Shown: in pieces, positions 34,464-47,040 of the stretch
Numbering within the stretch: position 1 is the first letter of the stretch
Layout: each line of letters opens with the position of its first letter
Source: Neckera pumila
Lineage: Eukaryota > Streptophyta > Bryopsida > Hypnales > Neckeraceae
NCBI GenBank assembly: GCA_963969595.1
Contig: OZ018418.1
Coordinates: 6,329,001-6,393,000 of the forward strand
Direction of reading: 5' to 3'
Length of the DNA: 64,000 nt
Position numbers and translations under genes: made by a program
The notes under the pieces: model-generated
Database searches by the model: none
What the model saw: only the letters and a program-made list of their open reading frames with translations
Told to the model about the DNA's origin: nothing

Positions 34464-34966
34464 AAAGTTTTCTGTGACGTTAGCACAAAACGTTGCTGTT
34501 AGAAAGAACATGACAAAGTCCATAGAAATTGAGCTATGGAATCTTGAATTGGGATTGATGTTGGTGGGGAAGGGCAGATATTACAGTAAAAACAGATCCA
34601 TGTTGTGTACACCGCACATGCACAGAAGGACAAGCAGCAGAGCATTGAAGCCTTGTAATGAACGTCAAGCACATGGTGTTAGAGCCAGGTGTGCAGATGG
34701 TGGCTCGCTGATTTTTTGAAATTCAGTGCGGGCAAACAGTGAACATGGACCCGTGTACAGACAAGAAGGAAAGGGCAGGTCAGAAGTTGAAATTGACGAA
34801 AAAGAGTGATCAGATGAAAAACGACTGGAATGAATGAAATTGTAAGTTCAATGCCAAATTTCTGGATGAGTTGCATGGACCATAATGCTATATAATTAAA
34901 GAACTCATTATAGCTTGTATATCATTAGCTGAGTCACCTAAGCGGTTCACATGAGCAAATCCATTA

Positions 34967-35776
34967 ACCCCCAAATGCCGGATGCACAAAATTGATGTGT
35001 CTTTCAAAACTTAAAATTCTTATAAAACTTGAAGAAGTTGCTATTTTTAGTAAGGTAGAGCAACCCATTTCCAACCTATAGATGCATGTATTTTTGACCA
35101 AGCTTAGAATGTTTTTTTTTCTTCTTTTCAAGGTTGGAACTAATAAATACGTGATACATGTCCCAAGTTGTGAGAAAGAAAGTAGGAAATAATGATTAGG
35201 AAAAAAGTTATTGAATGATTGGAATTGGAAGAGTTTCAAGGTTGGCCATGCGTCAACAGTATTTTTGCATCCCAAAATTCATGGTAATTTTAGTTCAAGC
35301 AATAAAATTACCAATTTTTTGGCAATCCTTGTCATTTCTATCAAATATCGATGAACCTCGGAAAAATAATTGTTTTCCCTTCACTACTCTAGATCATGTT
35401 GAAATTCCTTGTTTAGTTGGTTATAGGTGACTCTACTTTAGTTAAGATTTTTATTTTTTTATTCATGAAGTTATATTTTAGCATGAGAAGTTAGAATTTG
35501 AAACATTGTTGCGTTTTCTATGAAAGATTATATAAATGGCCGTCCATTGCAATCTGGAGTTTTAGTTGTGGTGAGGATTTTTGCAATAGAGCATCAAAAT
35601 ATAGGGATCTTGTAGGAAACTCAGAATAGAAATTCATTTAAAAAATTACTACATTAAATTTTGATAAGACAAAAATTGATAGGTCTTATGCTCGTGAAGT
35701 TGTTGAAGGTAAAAAAAAAATTGGACCTCCTTTGTACATTTCACATGCGAAAGGAAAAAAAAATCCTTCATATAGT
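34967..35776 (+). mobile_element. TTAA-associated repeat family B
   Basis: TTAA followed by CCCCCAAATGCCGGATGC resembles the start at 20017. The block at 35530-35770 (AAATTCATTTAAAAAATTAC, AATTGATAGG) parallels the family-B interior. It is interrupted at its right by the reverse MITE at 35781, as in the 27-kb copy. Confidence 0.45.
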
Positions 35777-35780
35777 TTAA

Positions 35781-36549
35781 ACCCTAAAGGACCAAGATGC
35801 GATTTTTGGGAATATAATATTTTTGGGCTGGTACGTGTGACTCTTGGTGTGACTACAGATTTACATGTTTTAGACCCAATATTGAATAGAAGGTGCGGTT
35901 GAAAAACTTTTTAATGTGAAAAAAATTTAATGAAATTTGAAAATATGAATGAGAAATTATGGTGCACTGTGCTAGTTTTTTCTCTGGCGGGGGCAGTCCA
36001 TGCATGTAAAGGAAAATCAATTTTTTAAGAAACCAGAATTTGGAATTGGTTTTCTGCACTTATACATACGTGGAATGCTTTGAGTAATTCCATTTTTATT
36101 AGTGAGTCAGAAGTCTTGAATTCCCAAAAATGTAGTTCCATAATTAAATTCTTGACAAATTTGTATTTTGAACCATTAACTACTACTATGTACTTACTGT
36201 TTTTTTGTATATGTTGTACAATTCCAAATGAATTGAAATTTTTCAAGCATGTGTGCAACTTCCATCATTGTGGACATTTTTTCTTCAGAAAAGTGAGCTT
36301 ATCAAGTGAGGCTGCCCTGTTTTTTGCTGGGTCTAAAAAATGGTTTCAATGAATTTCAATGCTTCTATCCTGCAATCCACATGTTGAAAAATTATGAAAT
36401 TCTTATTACATGTTTTTTAGTTAATATAGTACAAGATCCTACAATCATATGTGTTGGAAAAAGTTTTTCTTTCAAAACTGTAGTACTTCTTCTAAAAATG
36501 CCTGTTTCTGATCATTTTCGGTGAAAACATAGTTGTGGAACTTTCAGGG
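35781..36549 (-). mobile_element. diverged TTAA MITE family A, reverse copy
   Basis: TTAA (35777-35780), ACCCTAAAGGACC, then CTTTCAGGG and TTAA (36550-36553) bound 769 bp. The interior near the left end resembles the reverse complement of the family-A right end (GCGATTTTTGGG, GGGCTGGTAC). Divergence is high. Confidence 0.65.
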
Positions 36550-36553
36550 TTAA

Positions 36554-38228
36554 TGGAAAGTATGGACAAGGAATATCTTTCATACGCACTGAATTTAATG
36601 TCATTTTATAGTTTTAGTAAAAAATTTGGCGTAATCTATTCTTTTTTTCTGTAACTAAGCAGTCATGGGAGATTAGATAAAATCCCTTTCCTTTAAAAGT
36701 AATATTACAAATTCATTTTCTAGAATCACAAATATATAAAAAGCTTTAAATAACTCCATTTCTATAAATGAGTCAAAAGTTTTGATCATTTTTAGTTTGT
36801 GGGCTACTATGAATTTCTACTCTAAAATTAATGTTTGCAGAAGTCCTTTATTTTACAAAATTATATAAAAATTGAAGAAAATGAAATTTTAGCATTTAGG
36901 CTATTAACTACAACATTGCAACCATTGAAATTAACATTTTCAATTCCATTTTCAATTTCTCAACTATTTAGTATTTTTATTCATTCTATACTACTATATA
37001 TAGACTATTTTCCTCCTATATGTTTTACAATTCGAAATGATTTTAAAATTTTCAAGCATGTAAACAACAATCCTTCAATAATAAATTTAAAGAATGACTA
37101 ACATTTTGGTCATTTTATAATACAAATGTTGTGTCTGAAGTACCACTTTCCAATTTTTTGCAGGGACCAAAATTGGGAGGAAGCTAAATTCTTTTCCTTA
37201 TATTTTACAATCGACATGGTGGAAACTTCTTAAATTTTTTCTAAGTTTTTTCAAACAATGTCACTAATATATTGTATGCGTACATGTGTCCAAAAAATGC
37301 TACTTCTCAAGAATGAAGAATTTGTTCTGAAAAGGGCATTTTTTGCACTTCATTTATAAAAACCTTGTAGAATAGCTTAATGTCTAAAGCATCAAGGAAA
37401 ATTTTCTTAGTGCAAATGAAGTTTTCATTTTAATATATGTTATTGAGTTTGTTTTATTACAAGATGCCAAATAAATTTTTGTAGATTGTTTATATTTCTA
37501 TCACTTCATTTTTTGTTTTCAAATATGTGAACATTGTGTTTGCTTGTTGTCGACATATCTATGCAATTGAATGTACTTAAATGCATTATTAATTTTTATT
37601 TATTTATTATTTTGTAAGACCTTAACATTTTACTTCTACTATGAACCGTAAATGCAATTTTAATTTTGCATAATTCATACTACATTTTTTTCATTGACAT
37701 TGCATTAGAATTGTATCGAAATGATGTTTTCTAGATAATACAAATACACCTAGCATTCTATATGACTTTTGTGTGCTTAAATTTGGAATTTTGTAAATGA
37801 AGACAGTGTGACTGTACATTAAAACCCTAATATATTTCAATATTGTCGGTGGAAACATCTACAATTTGAAACAAATTTTCTCCTTCAACAGTACTACATT
37901 GAATAGGAGGATTAAAGGGACCAAAAAATTGAAGGGACTTATTCTCAAAAATTGTAGATGTTTGGAACATGATGTACATTCCCTGAACATTTCAATAACT
38001 ATTGACGTACAATAAATGTAGATATTCACATACTGTAAGATGTCAATTTAAGTACATTCAATTGCATGGATATGTAGGCTTATCATGCAGAAAAGGAAAA
38101 ACGGAACTGGTTCTTTCAGCTCAATAGCTTAAATTATTTTTGAATATGCTCCAATGCAATTGCAAACAGAAGGCAATAGCCCTCTGAAAGTATTATCATG
38201 AAGATCTGTGCACTTCATTTTCCTATCA
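36554..38228. other. gene-free AT-rich stretch
   Basis: Very AT-rich sequence without a supported gene; the short frames here have no coding character. Confidence 0.6.
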
Positions 38229-39150
38229 TTCCTAAATGACCAAGGTGATTTTCCTATCAAAAATCACTGAAAACTATCATTTCTATTGCAAAGAGAAAAG
38301 AGCTTTAAAAATTATTTTTTTGGGCATTTCCAAATGTAGGACCTTATACTTAACTAGTATATGAATACATCAAAGAAATTTCAAAATCTTTGATCATGTA
38401 GATTGTAGGATATATGCATTTAAAGTAAACAAAACAAGTTTTTTGGTACTTTGCTTGACTAGATTTTCTGGCTTTGAATCTTTTAGTTCAAATTTTTTGC
38501 ACTATTGATTTTGATTTTCTACTGGTTTATGTTAAATAGTTGACTTGAAAATCTACAAAAAAAAATTTAGTAAAAAAAGCAGTTAATTTTCACTCATTAA
38601 AAAATTGTTAAGTAGAGGTGGATTCAAGATTGAAGAAAAAACTAAATAGTTAATAGCTTTTAGATGGAATTGAATCCCAATAATCCCAATAGTGAGATTG
38701 TTCTAGCAAGAAAATCTAACCTTGTCTAACAAATCTTTTGAAAAATTCTAAGAATTGCATTCAAAAATGAATTCTACTAGTTTTTTTTTCAAGAAGATGC
38801 TTAGGTTGCCCAAAAAACTAAGATTGTCCATAACTTTCTCATTATTAGTCCAAATTGAGTGAAATATAGCTTCACATGTAGACAAAACTATAATCTTTGA
38901 GAAAAAAATTGAAAAACTGTATTTTGACTTTCTGTGAATTTTTTTGTACTGCTCGTCAATCTCCATATTTGCTTATTGTGCCATAGTTTTTTCTTCTAGG
39001 CATTAAATAAAATAAAAATTATATATTTACAAAGCTCTTGCAAAAATAAAAAACCTTAAAAAACCCCATAAAACATTGCTAAAAATTGAAACAATAGGAA
39101 CCTGCCTGGACCCAAATTGTCTCCCGAGGAGACAAATGGTCCTTTAGGAG
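38229..39150 (+). mobile_element. TTAA MITE family A, forward copy
   Basis: It is 922 bp and collinear with 12911-13839. The left terminus has decayed to TTCCTAAATGACC. The right terminus GGTCCTTTAGGAG is followed by TTAA (39151-39154). The left tetranucleotide is ATCA. Confidence 0.8.
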
Positions 39151-39439
39151 TTAAGCACCTCTCATAGCTAATTTGGGGTCTCTAATTGGAAATATGAATT
39201 CAAATTTTCAAATTATATCATGCATGGAAAATAAAAACAATTTAGCATTTTTCCAAGGGGTCGAGCAAAGAGGGCAGTTCACCTTGGCTTTACATAGTAC
39301 GTGGAAAAAGAAAATATATGTTTATAACATATCAGAATCTTGATTTAATTTCTTTATCATCATGAATTTGTTAAGGGTGTGCTGCTCATTTCAAGTCTTT
39401 CAATCTTCTTTTCACATTTCATATCTGAAAAATTTATCA

Positions 39440-39552
39440 CCAACTAAGTAGTAGCTTGTCAGGTCAAATACGCTGAAAGTTGCAGTAAATAGTAGCTTAA
39501 CAGGCCAAATATGCTGAAAGTTACAGTAAATAATAGTTTATCAAGCCAAAAA
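39440..39552. repeat. ~42-bp triplicate
   Basis: Three units contain AGTAGCTTxxCAGGxCAAAT followed by GCTGAAAGTTxCAGTAAAT, at about 39449, 39490 and 39531. Confidence 0.7.
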
Positions 39553-39560
39553 TGCATGCT

Positions 39561-39764
39561 GGTCCTTTAGGGATTGAATGCAAATATCTTGCAATTTGTG
39601 CATTCAGAAATTCTACAATTTTACTACACATTACTATACAATTAGATGTAAGATCATATGGTTAGATGTGCAAAAAAAGAATTTCAATTTTTTTACTCTT
39701 TGCAATAGAAATTGTAGTTTCGAGTGTTTCTTGGCAAAAAACAAGGTTTCAGTCCTGTAGGGAC
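39561..39764 (-). mobile_element. internally deleted family-A MITE fragment
   Basis: GGTCCTTTAGGG is joined to the reverse complement of the family-A left ~190 bp (TGCAAATATCTTGCAATTTG, ATAGAAATTGTAGTTTCGAG) and ends GTCCTGTAGGGAC. The terminal repeats are retained around a short core. Confidence 0.65.
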
Positions 39765-40588
39765 TTTTTGCATTCCCACTTCATAAATTCAATTATTTCA
39801 TCTAAGTACTAGGTCTACAATTAATTTTGCATAATGAAGTTTCAATTATGAAGCTCTTCTTTTCCACTCCCTATAAATTTGGCAACAACAAGGACATTCT
39901 ATTTTATTTTTAAATGCTTATTGTTCATTGTTCTAACTTAATATTGGAATGCACTAATGATTATGGTTTAATTTTAATTCCATTCAATTTCATTATCCAC
40001 TCTTCTCTTTTGGTATACCAATATATACCTGTACAAAGGTAGTGTCCAGAACAAAATCATATGCCACTTCTGGAATAATAGAAATGTCACACTGGTTCCT
40101 GAAATACTTTGTGGAAATAGATAGTGGCCGTCCATTGTGCTGCGTTGAGAGACCAAGAGTGCTTGAGATTAGGATTGCACGCTTTGCGATCCTTAGTTCT
40201 AGGATTTGTTGCTCACCCATTGAGTTCATGCAACAAGCCACGCAAATTTTGACATTATTGCTTCCGATTATTGTCTTAATGCTTATTAGAGAGAGAGGAA
40301 GAGCTTTTTAGGATAAGAGTAAGAGAGAGAACATATTGGCCGAACACGGAATTGGCGATGACAAGCTAACCTGATTTGGGTTCTAGCACTGGTGCAAGCT
40401 CCCCTACCGTCTCTAAGCATCTGAAGCATTCTGAGATGAACAAGTGGAATTATGTGGTGCTCTGGGCTTGGGGTGTGTTTGGTCAAGGAATCCGATTCTT
40501 CTATAGTCATTCAATTGCTTGTTTTCTAGGGTTTTACATGTGATCCTATGGTTGATTGGAGTCTTACCCTGGACCTTGTGATTTGCAG

Positions 40589-40716
40589 ATATAGTGGTGG
40601 ACAATTGCGTAATTTGCCAGAATCATATCATGGACTTATGTATTGAGTGCTAGGCAAATGCAACGATTGAAGAGTGCATCAGCTTATGGACAAAACATTC
40701 AACCAATTCGCTAGAG
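40589..40716 (+). pseudogene. RBX1: RBX1-like RING-box exon remnant
   Basis: An AG at 40587-40588 precedes an exon whose translation is IVVDNCVICQNHIMDLCIEC, then an in-frame TAG (40651-40653), then ANATIEECISLW. This closely matches the first half of the RING-box protein RBX1, the E2-recruiting subunit of cullin-RING ubiquitin ligases, including the first zinc ligands and the IMDLCIECQAN segment. The TAG stands exactly where RBX1 has Gln, so it is most simply CAG to TAG. The match stops after LW, the RING is incomplete and a GT follows at 40717. This is a remnant, either a decayed paralogue or a captured fragment. Confidence 0.7.
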
Positions 40717-42338
40717 GTAAAGTTCTTGTTGCAGGGTTGGTTCAGACATTGGCCGAGTTTCTGACATCTTATGGTAAACATATTTTTGGTCCTTTTTTCC
40801 TTTTCAAATTCAAACAATTCAACAATTTACATTGACAATGAACTTAAAAAACACTGAAAGGTCCTAGATTCATGCATCAAAGATGCTAGTCTCAAAGAAG
40901 ATTCCAACTATGTAATTTGGTTTCGTACTTTGTCTTGTGTGCTAGTCCACTTTCATTGGAAATTTGGATTGATCATGGAAGGTTTGCAGTTTGCCCCTCG
41001 GTTTAAGCATGTTTTATCCCGTGTGATGTCAATATTGAGTGGTACAGACAACTAGAGACTTCTTTTTGGAAAGGTAAGTACGCAGTGAATTTTCTTTTAG
41101 CTCTAGACTAGGTTGCTTGCTTTTAATTTTTCATGGAGTGGCGTACAGTAACTGTGAATTTGCATACTGCCTATTCAGGAATTGATGAACTCCAAAGGTC
41201 ACTTTTAGAAATTATTGGAATTTGTGCCAAATGAATGTGAATTGCTGTGCATGCTCCTATTCAATTTCTATAGTTACATTATTTGCTTTTGAGGTGATGG
41301 ATTAGTATGTTTTGTGATGAGACATCTTGAATTTTGAAAATGATGGATAATGAAATACAATGGATAGTCCAAACCACCCAAATAGAGGTTTAGAAGTGAG
41401 TAAACCTCTACTCTTTTTGTTGTTGTTTAAAATAGACTGTAAAAGTAGCAAGTAGAGGTTCTTCACACAGATTAGAATCTACAACTTCTGTATGTACTTG
41501 GATTGTGCATTTGACTAGCTATGTAGAATCCTTGAAATCGTGAACCTTCTCTTTGACTAATTTCCTTCCCCTATTTCTTTGACCACAATTTGACATCGAC
41601 CATTTTCATTCAGCTGTAAGGGCTCAAATGCGGGATAGATGGGTGGATAACCAATGTGCCTCAGTTGCCAAGAATGAGATTAGTGCTAGTAAATGGAAGC
41701 AATTGAAGCAGGCCTTAGAGTGAAAGAAAGTGGTAAAACTTCCTGTTCCAAGGTTTTTCTTCAACGATTTTGAAGCGAGATATCAAAGCACACGTTTTAC
41801 ATTGTAGCAGGTGTATTAGTCTTTAGATGCTAGTAGACATGAGTGTATATTGCAAGTTTTTTCTAGTTTATCTATACTAATGATTTGCAATGTGGGCAGT
41901 AGGCTCCAAATATAGACTCCAAGTGTGAGAAGAAATGTTAAAGATATTTTTTTCTCGTATACGTATTGTAAACCACTATGTTGATTCACTTTTTAGATTG
42001 TAGAAAATAGAAACATTATGGAAGAATTTTCAAGTCCAGAAGTGTTAATACTCTGGAATAAGCCATGACCACACATTCAGGATTTTTCTGTGATATGAGG
42101 ATAGGAACTTTAGGAATTTAGGGAAAAATCTCAAAATGCACTTATGGGAAAACAATGGGAAAAGTCTAGGAAAAAATAGGGATTTAAAACTACTAAAAAT
42201 AATAAATATGAAAAACACAAAAAAAGTTAGTAAACTTTAAACTACTACTACAACACAAGAGTAGTGATAGGAACACTAAAATAGGATAAAAACAATAAAA
42301 TTGGAGAAAAAAAAGTAACTTAGGGATTTTTTCACTAA
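40717..42338. other. gene-free stretch with isolated exon-like pieces
   Basis: An exon-like open piece follows a TTTTCATTCAG acceptor at about 41605 and reads VRAQMRDRWVDNQCASVAKN before a TGA; I do not recognise it. Otherwise no gene is supported. The region may be the remains of a multi-exon locus. Confidence 0.4.
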
Positions 42339-42390
42339 ATTGGCGCAGTTTACCCTAAATTAGCGCAATTTTCACGAATTTGGCGCATTT
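42339..42390. promoter_or_regulatory. triplicated E2F-like GCGC motif
   Basis: AAATTGGCGCAGTTT, AAATTAGCGCAATTT and GAATTTGGCGCATTTT are spaced about 22 bp apart. The third contains a perfect TTTGGCGC E2F consensus (42379-42386). It lies ~2.4 kb upstream of MCM-like exons. A regulatory function is inference. Confidence 0.3.
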
Positions 42391-43514
42391 TATGCCATTT
42401 TAGCAATTTTTTAGTAAACTAGAGTTGGATGAACGTAATTAGTGAAAGAAACCCATTAGGAGTTGAGGTATAGGCGAAGTTAGGTTTTGGCTCTCTCTCT
42501 CTCTCAACTTCTTGTGTGTATGTGTTCTTTGAGAGCTTGGAAGAAAGATTGTGGAAAAAAATGTTAGGAGATTAGAGAAATGACTTTAGACTAATGTCAG
42601 GACAATTGTTTGAGTAGGTTTCATCATTTCATAAGGGGAGATGGGTGAAAAAGCTAACTTACCAAGGTCGAATGGGAAGTTGGCTTGAGGGAAGAAGGAA
42701 GAGTGAGGTTGGAAGACTTGGAAGGACAACCAACTTTGACGAGCTGCCACGGACAATTGACTTTGAATTAGGAGCTGAAATTTAGAGGAGAGCTGAGACT
42801 TCAAGTCAGTTTTTGATCAAGACCAATATCACCCAATTTGGAGCTAAAACATGGTGGTGGTGATAGATTTTGTGGCAAGAGGTCTGCTACCGCAAGGTTT
42901 TTGAGCTGCAACTTTGGATAGCAACTGCGACAAACTGGTGAAGTGCAAGGAGCCGAATTTTGGAGGGAAGCAAGATGAGGAGGTTAGCTTTTCAAAGGGA
43001 CCATTTTTGTGCCATTTGAAGCTAAGATGAATCCACAGAAGACATTTTTCCAATAGGAGGTTTGTTACCTTAGGAAGAAGCCCAACTTGAGGTTTTTGAT
43101 GGAACTTTGTTCAATTCTTATGGAATGTTTGCAATTTTCATTGCATTGAATCATGGAAAGAGTTTGTGAATGCATGTGTTGCTAAACTAGATGTTGGAGG
43201 GTGCATGGGAGTGAATTTTTAGAGTTTGGGGCACATGTAGAAGAGCTACCTTAATTGAACCAAAGTTAGGGTTTGAGGGATCAGTTGATTGACATGAAAA
43301 AGCACATTTCGAAGGTTAGAGAAGAGAATTCCTTAACATTGTATGGAAAACACTAAATGGAAGGGATAAATGCAATGAGATGTGTGAAAAATGGAGTGTT
43401 GGTCTATTGAAGGTGTGCTGGAATTAGTTTGATGGATCCCTTTTAGGCCATTTGAGGCCTTCATTTGCACATTTGAGGTAGATTTTGCCCTAGAAGGAAT
43501 CCCCTTTTAATCCA

Positions 43515-43741
43515 TGGCTCAATTTGGTGATGAAAAATAGTTAAAAAGGTGTTTGGGAGGAAAAGATAAGAGCTGCCTTCCCAAAATAGTATCATTGAGG
43601 CACAATTTTGTCACATCACTTGTAGGAGTTCATTGCTTGGAGGTGAATTTAGTTTAGAGGTTCTATACACTCTTCTTTTAGCCCAAATTTATGGATGATT
43701 TTTGCCTCAAAGGTGAAAAGCACTCACACGTATCCTAGACT
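43515..43741 (+). repeat. left arm of a ~200-bp inverted repeat
   Basis: By eye it is about 90% identical to the reverse complement of 46843-47040, including GCTTGGAGGTGAATTTAGTT and GAGGCACAATTTTGTCACAT. The two arms enclose 3.1 kb containing the MCM-like exons. Confidence 0.85.
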
Positions 43742-44754
43742 TGATATTGAAGTAATCTTTGTTTCTATTTTTTTACAAGAACCCTGCGCCATGGAATTGT
43801 GCAGCACTTCCGCTCAATGTTTGTAGAGGACTACTTGCATCTTTTTGTCTGTCTTAACAATTTCTAATTCTTCAAGAATTTTTTAATTTCTCTTTTCTCA
43901 TTGAATTGGAGGGAGCTTGCTTTATTGCTGTAATGTTGTTTGGGCTTCATTTCCTCCAAATATCGCAGTTGCAATGAGGACAAATGCTTAATGTCATATG
44001 GATTTGATAAATTTCATTGGATTTTGATGAGAGAGTGTTAGATATGGTTCTGTATTTAGTTGGAAAATTTAAAAGTCAGCTTAGCCGCTTGTATACGGAG
44101 CCTTTCTTGTCCAATGACTCTTTGTAGAAATGTATCTACTGCTTGTGACCATTTTGATTTGGGGGAGGGAAGCCTTGTGCTTTGCTTTGCTTCTGGTAGT
44201 TTTATATTTTCTACTTGTGTTTCTTAGGCTTCACTGTTTATTCTTAGTTGATCTGTTAATAATGAAAAAAATGTTTCCAAGTATCTAATTCACTGAAGCA
44301 CTTGAACTAAACTTAGGTTTCAATGTAGGTGTCATAATTGGCTCTACATTCTAGTCAGAATATTAGACTACCAGCTTAGCCTCCAGTGTGTGGAGCATCT
44401 GTTTTCAACTGATTTGCTGAGGGTACATGTCTGCTATTTGTGACCATTTTGATTTGGCACCATTGAACTGTCTCTTGTTTCTTCTGGATTCTATACGTAT
44501 TTAGTATGTTTTCTTGTCAAATTTTTAGTCAATCTGTCGATACTGACAAGACGCTTGCAACTATACAAATCATTGAAACATTAACTTGAAGATTAGAATG
44601 TGAGGAGTATCAATGTAGGTGTCTTTGGTCCTACGAAATAGTGTACAATTTTCTCGGAAAGTTAAGAGCCAATATATGCAAATATATATGAGTGCTTGGA
44701 TTTTCCGTTGTAGCATCTCTAATGAAGGAGACAAAAGACCTTCATGATGTGTGA

Positions 44755-45330
44755 TAGGTTTGCAGTGGAGCTCGTGGCGCAATCGCAAGCAAGTGATGAT
44801 ATGGATACCGGGAGTTGGACGCATTTATATGTTGAGGAATATGAGAAACTGCAAAACTGCAGCCCTACAACCATACCTATGACTTCAACCACATTATGGA
44901 GCACAACAGTTGCCTACAAGAAGCTATTTGCGAACAGTATCTGAGGTATTTTTAAGCAAGTTTCCAAAGTAGTCCATCATTTAGTATACTTAGCACTTTT
45001 TTTTCTCTCAAAAATCCTATCATCGTTTTGTTTCTTCTAGATCTTCCATAATCCATTGTTTTCTTTGGAGCAGGTTTGAGGCAACTCTAAAGCAAGCTCT
45101 ATTGCAATTTGCATCTCAGCATTCCAGGCGTGTGCAAAGTCAAAATGAAAAACTCACCAAAGATATATGGCTTGCCTTTCATAATCTTTTGTGCATACAT
45201 AAGTAAGTTTTTGTGAGTGATGCTCATTGTACAGTCATCAGGATTATATTTGCCGTACTCCTTGTCTCTTCATGAAAGACTGGGAACAATAATGGGATTT
45301 ACTTCTTGCGTGACTGAGCAAAATGTCATG
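44755..45330 (+). pseudogene. MCM-helicase-like exons, closest to MCM6 N-terminal region
   Basis: Two pieces splice cleanly in frame. An exon ending CTGAG|GTATTT (44945) gives DFNHIMEHNSCLQEAICEQY, and its last codon joins the exon 45074-45202 (LRFEATLKQALLQFA, then DIWLAFHNLLCIHK) before GTAAGT. A further piece near 45262-45330 reads RLGTIMGFTSCVTE. The pattern of a DF-H-M segment, EYLRFEP-like EQYLRFEA, and AFxNL followed by LGxxxxFTxxVT matches my recollection of MCM6, the replicative helicase subunit. Upstream of DFNHIM the frame is broken by a shift (~44850). No AAA+ domain is seen. It is a partial pseudogene, bracketed by inverted repeats. Confidence 0.55.
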
Positions 45331-45788
45331 CACGTTGAAGATCACTCACCAATAATGGTTTTCCTACCTTTGCACCTAAACCTAATCACAAAAAACCCAT
45401 GAAGCTCAATGTTTTGCTACAAAGAGGTGAAGTTATATAGGAAATATTTGAGGCATAACACACTTGATATACGTGTGGTATTGATTATGTAACAAATTAG
45501 GGTATGTTCTGTAGCAAGTATACAATTTGTTTGTATTTGTTGATTAGCATTGTTCTGCACTTTCATATTGGTACCGTCTGTAGGGTGTCATGGTTTTAAG
45601 TCTGAACAATTTTGAATATTGTCAGGTTAAGTCTAAGTAGTTTTTAATAGTGTTAGGTTGAGGGAAGTAGATACTTTCCAAATTGGTAAGCTCATATCAA
45701 TTAGTGTAGTTGCCACAAGAACCAATGAAATTCGACCAGAGTTGCTTTCTGGAAATTTTAAGTGCTTGGACTATGGTGCTCTTATTAA

Positions 45789-46593
45789 CCCCTAACTGCC
45801 TGAGCTACCAAATATGGTTGCTCCAAAATTTTAGGCTTATTTGAGTATGGGCAGTGAAATTCCTTTGACCGGTTAAATTTTTTTTACAGGCAGTATTGAA
45901 GGTTAACTATTGGAAACTTTTATTTTTTACTAAAAAGGTAAATATTTGATTTTTGAAAGGTCCCCAAATGCATATATGTATCATTAGTGGAAGAGTAAAA
46001 GCTTGCAAATTTTACTTGATTTCTCGGCTTTGAGTAAAGCTTGCCAATTTCACTTGATTTGAAATCTAAAAAGTTGTACTTATCCATTTTCTTTGAAAAT
46101 GGTCCTAATGGAAAGAGTAAAGTGTTCTTATAATTTTTACCATTGAAAATTTAAACATGCAAGTGTTGATTTGGAGTTATTTACAATATCCACTTATCAA
46201 ATAAAATGGCGTTTCAACAACTACAAAGTGGATTGTGTAATGAGTTTGATAGCTCTTCATTTGAACTTAAGTTTTTTAGAAGTGCATTTTAGTGTGCTAA
46301 CGCAATTTCAAATTATTCACATCCAACCCCAAAAAACTCTTACATGCAAATTTCTCAACATTGTGGAAAGAGGCAACATACTAAAAATAGGATATTTACA
46401 TTTATTTTGTTATAATCTCACAACTCCTATGCAATTTTATACTCAAAATTGGTAAGCACACTAATAAGCAAGCTTTCTAAACATCTATACGGTTAGATTT
46501 GGAAAGAAAACAATTTGCTTCATTGTGATAACTATAAACTCATGCTCTTTTTTTAAAGGAAAAACACACTTGGAAAGGCTTAGGCACTTAGAG
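45789..46593 (+). mobile_element. TTAA-associated element, family-B-like
   Basis: TTAA (45785-45788) is followed by CCCCTAACTGCC. An imperfect inverse, GGCACTTAGAG, lies at 46583-46593. About 805 bp, no coding capacity. Confidence 0.4.
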
Positions 46594-46842
46594 ATCAAAA
46601 ACGTTGAACAACAATTCAAGCATACTCAAGTGCCTACCTTTTTCTTGATATCTGTCTAAATCGTCTTTGATTGAAATTTATCCTTCTTACAACTTCTAGT
46701 GGCGCCGTTCTTCGATGAGTATGTGGACGTCTATACGATGCATTTTTTTTTTGGGGACTTTTTGGACTCTTTTCAATTTAGGAGGCAAATTATGGTCGCA
46801 GAAAGACAATGTCTTATTATGAGTCTTGAAAACAAACTCTAA

Positions 46843-47040
46843 ACATGTGAGTGATTTTCACCTTTGAGGCAAAAACCATCCACAAATTTGGGCCAAAAGA
46901 GGAGTGTATAGAACCTCTAAACTAAATTCACCTCCAAGCAATGGACTCCTATAAGTAATGTGACAAAATTGTGCCTCAATGACACTATTTTGGGAGGGGT
47001 AGCTCTTGTCTTTTCTTCCCAAACATACACTTTTGAGCCC
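46843..47040 (-). repeat. right arm of the ~200-bp inverted repeat
   Basis: This is the reverse-complement partner of 43515-43741. Its outer side runs into the ~170-bp tandem array. Confidence 0.85.

Noticed and set aside
42586..43053. Antisense frames of about 70 codons
   Set aside because: No coding character or recognisable motif; adjacent frames are equally open.
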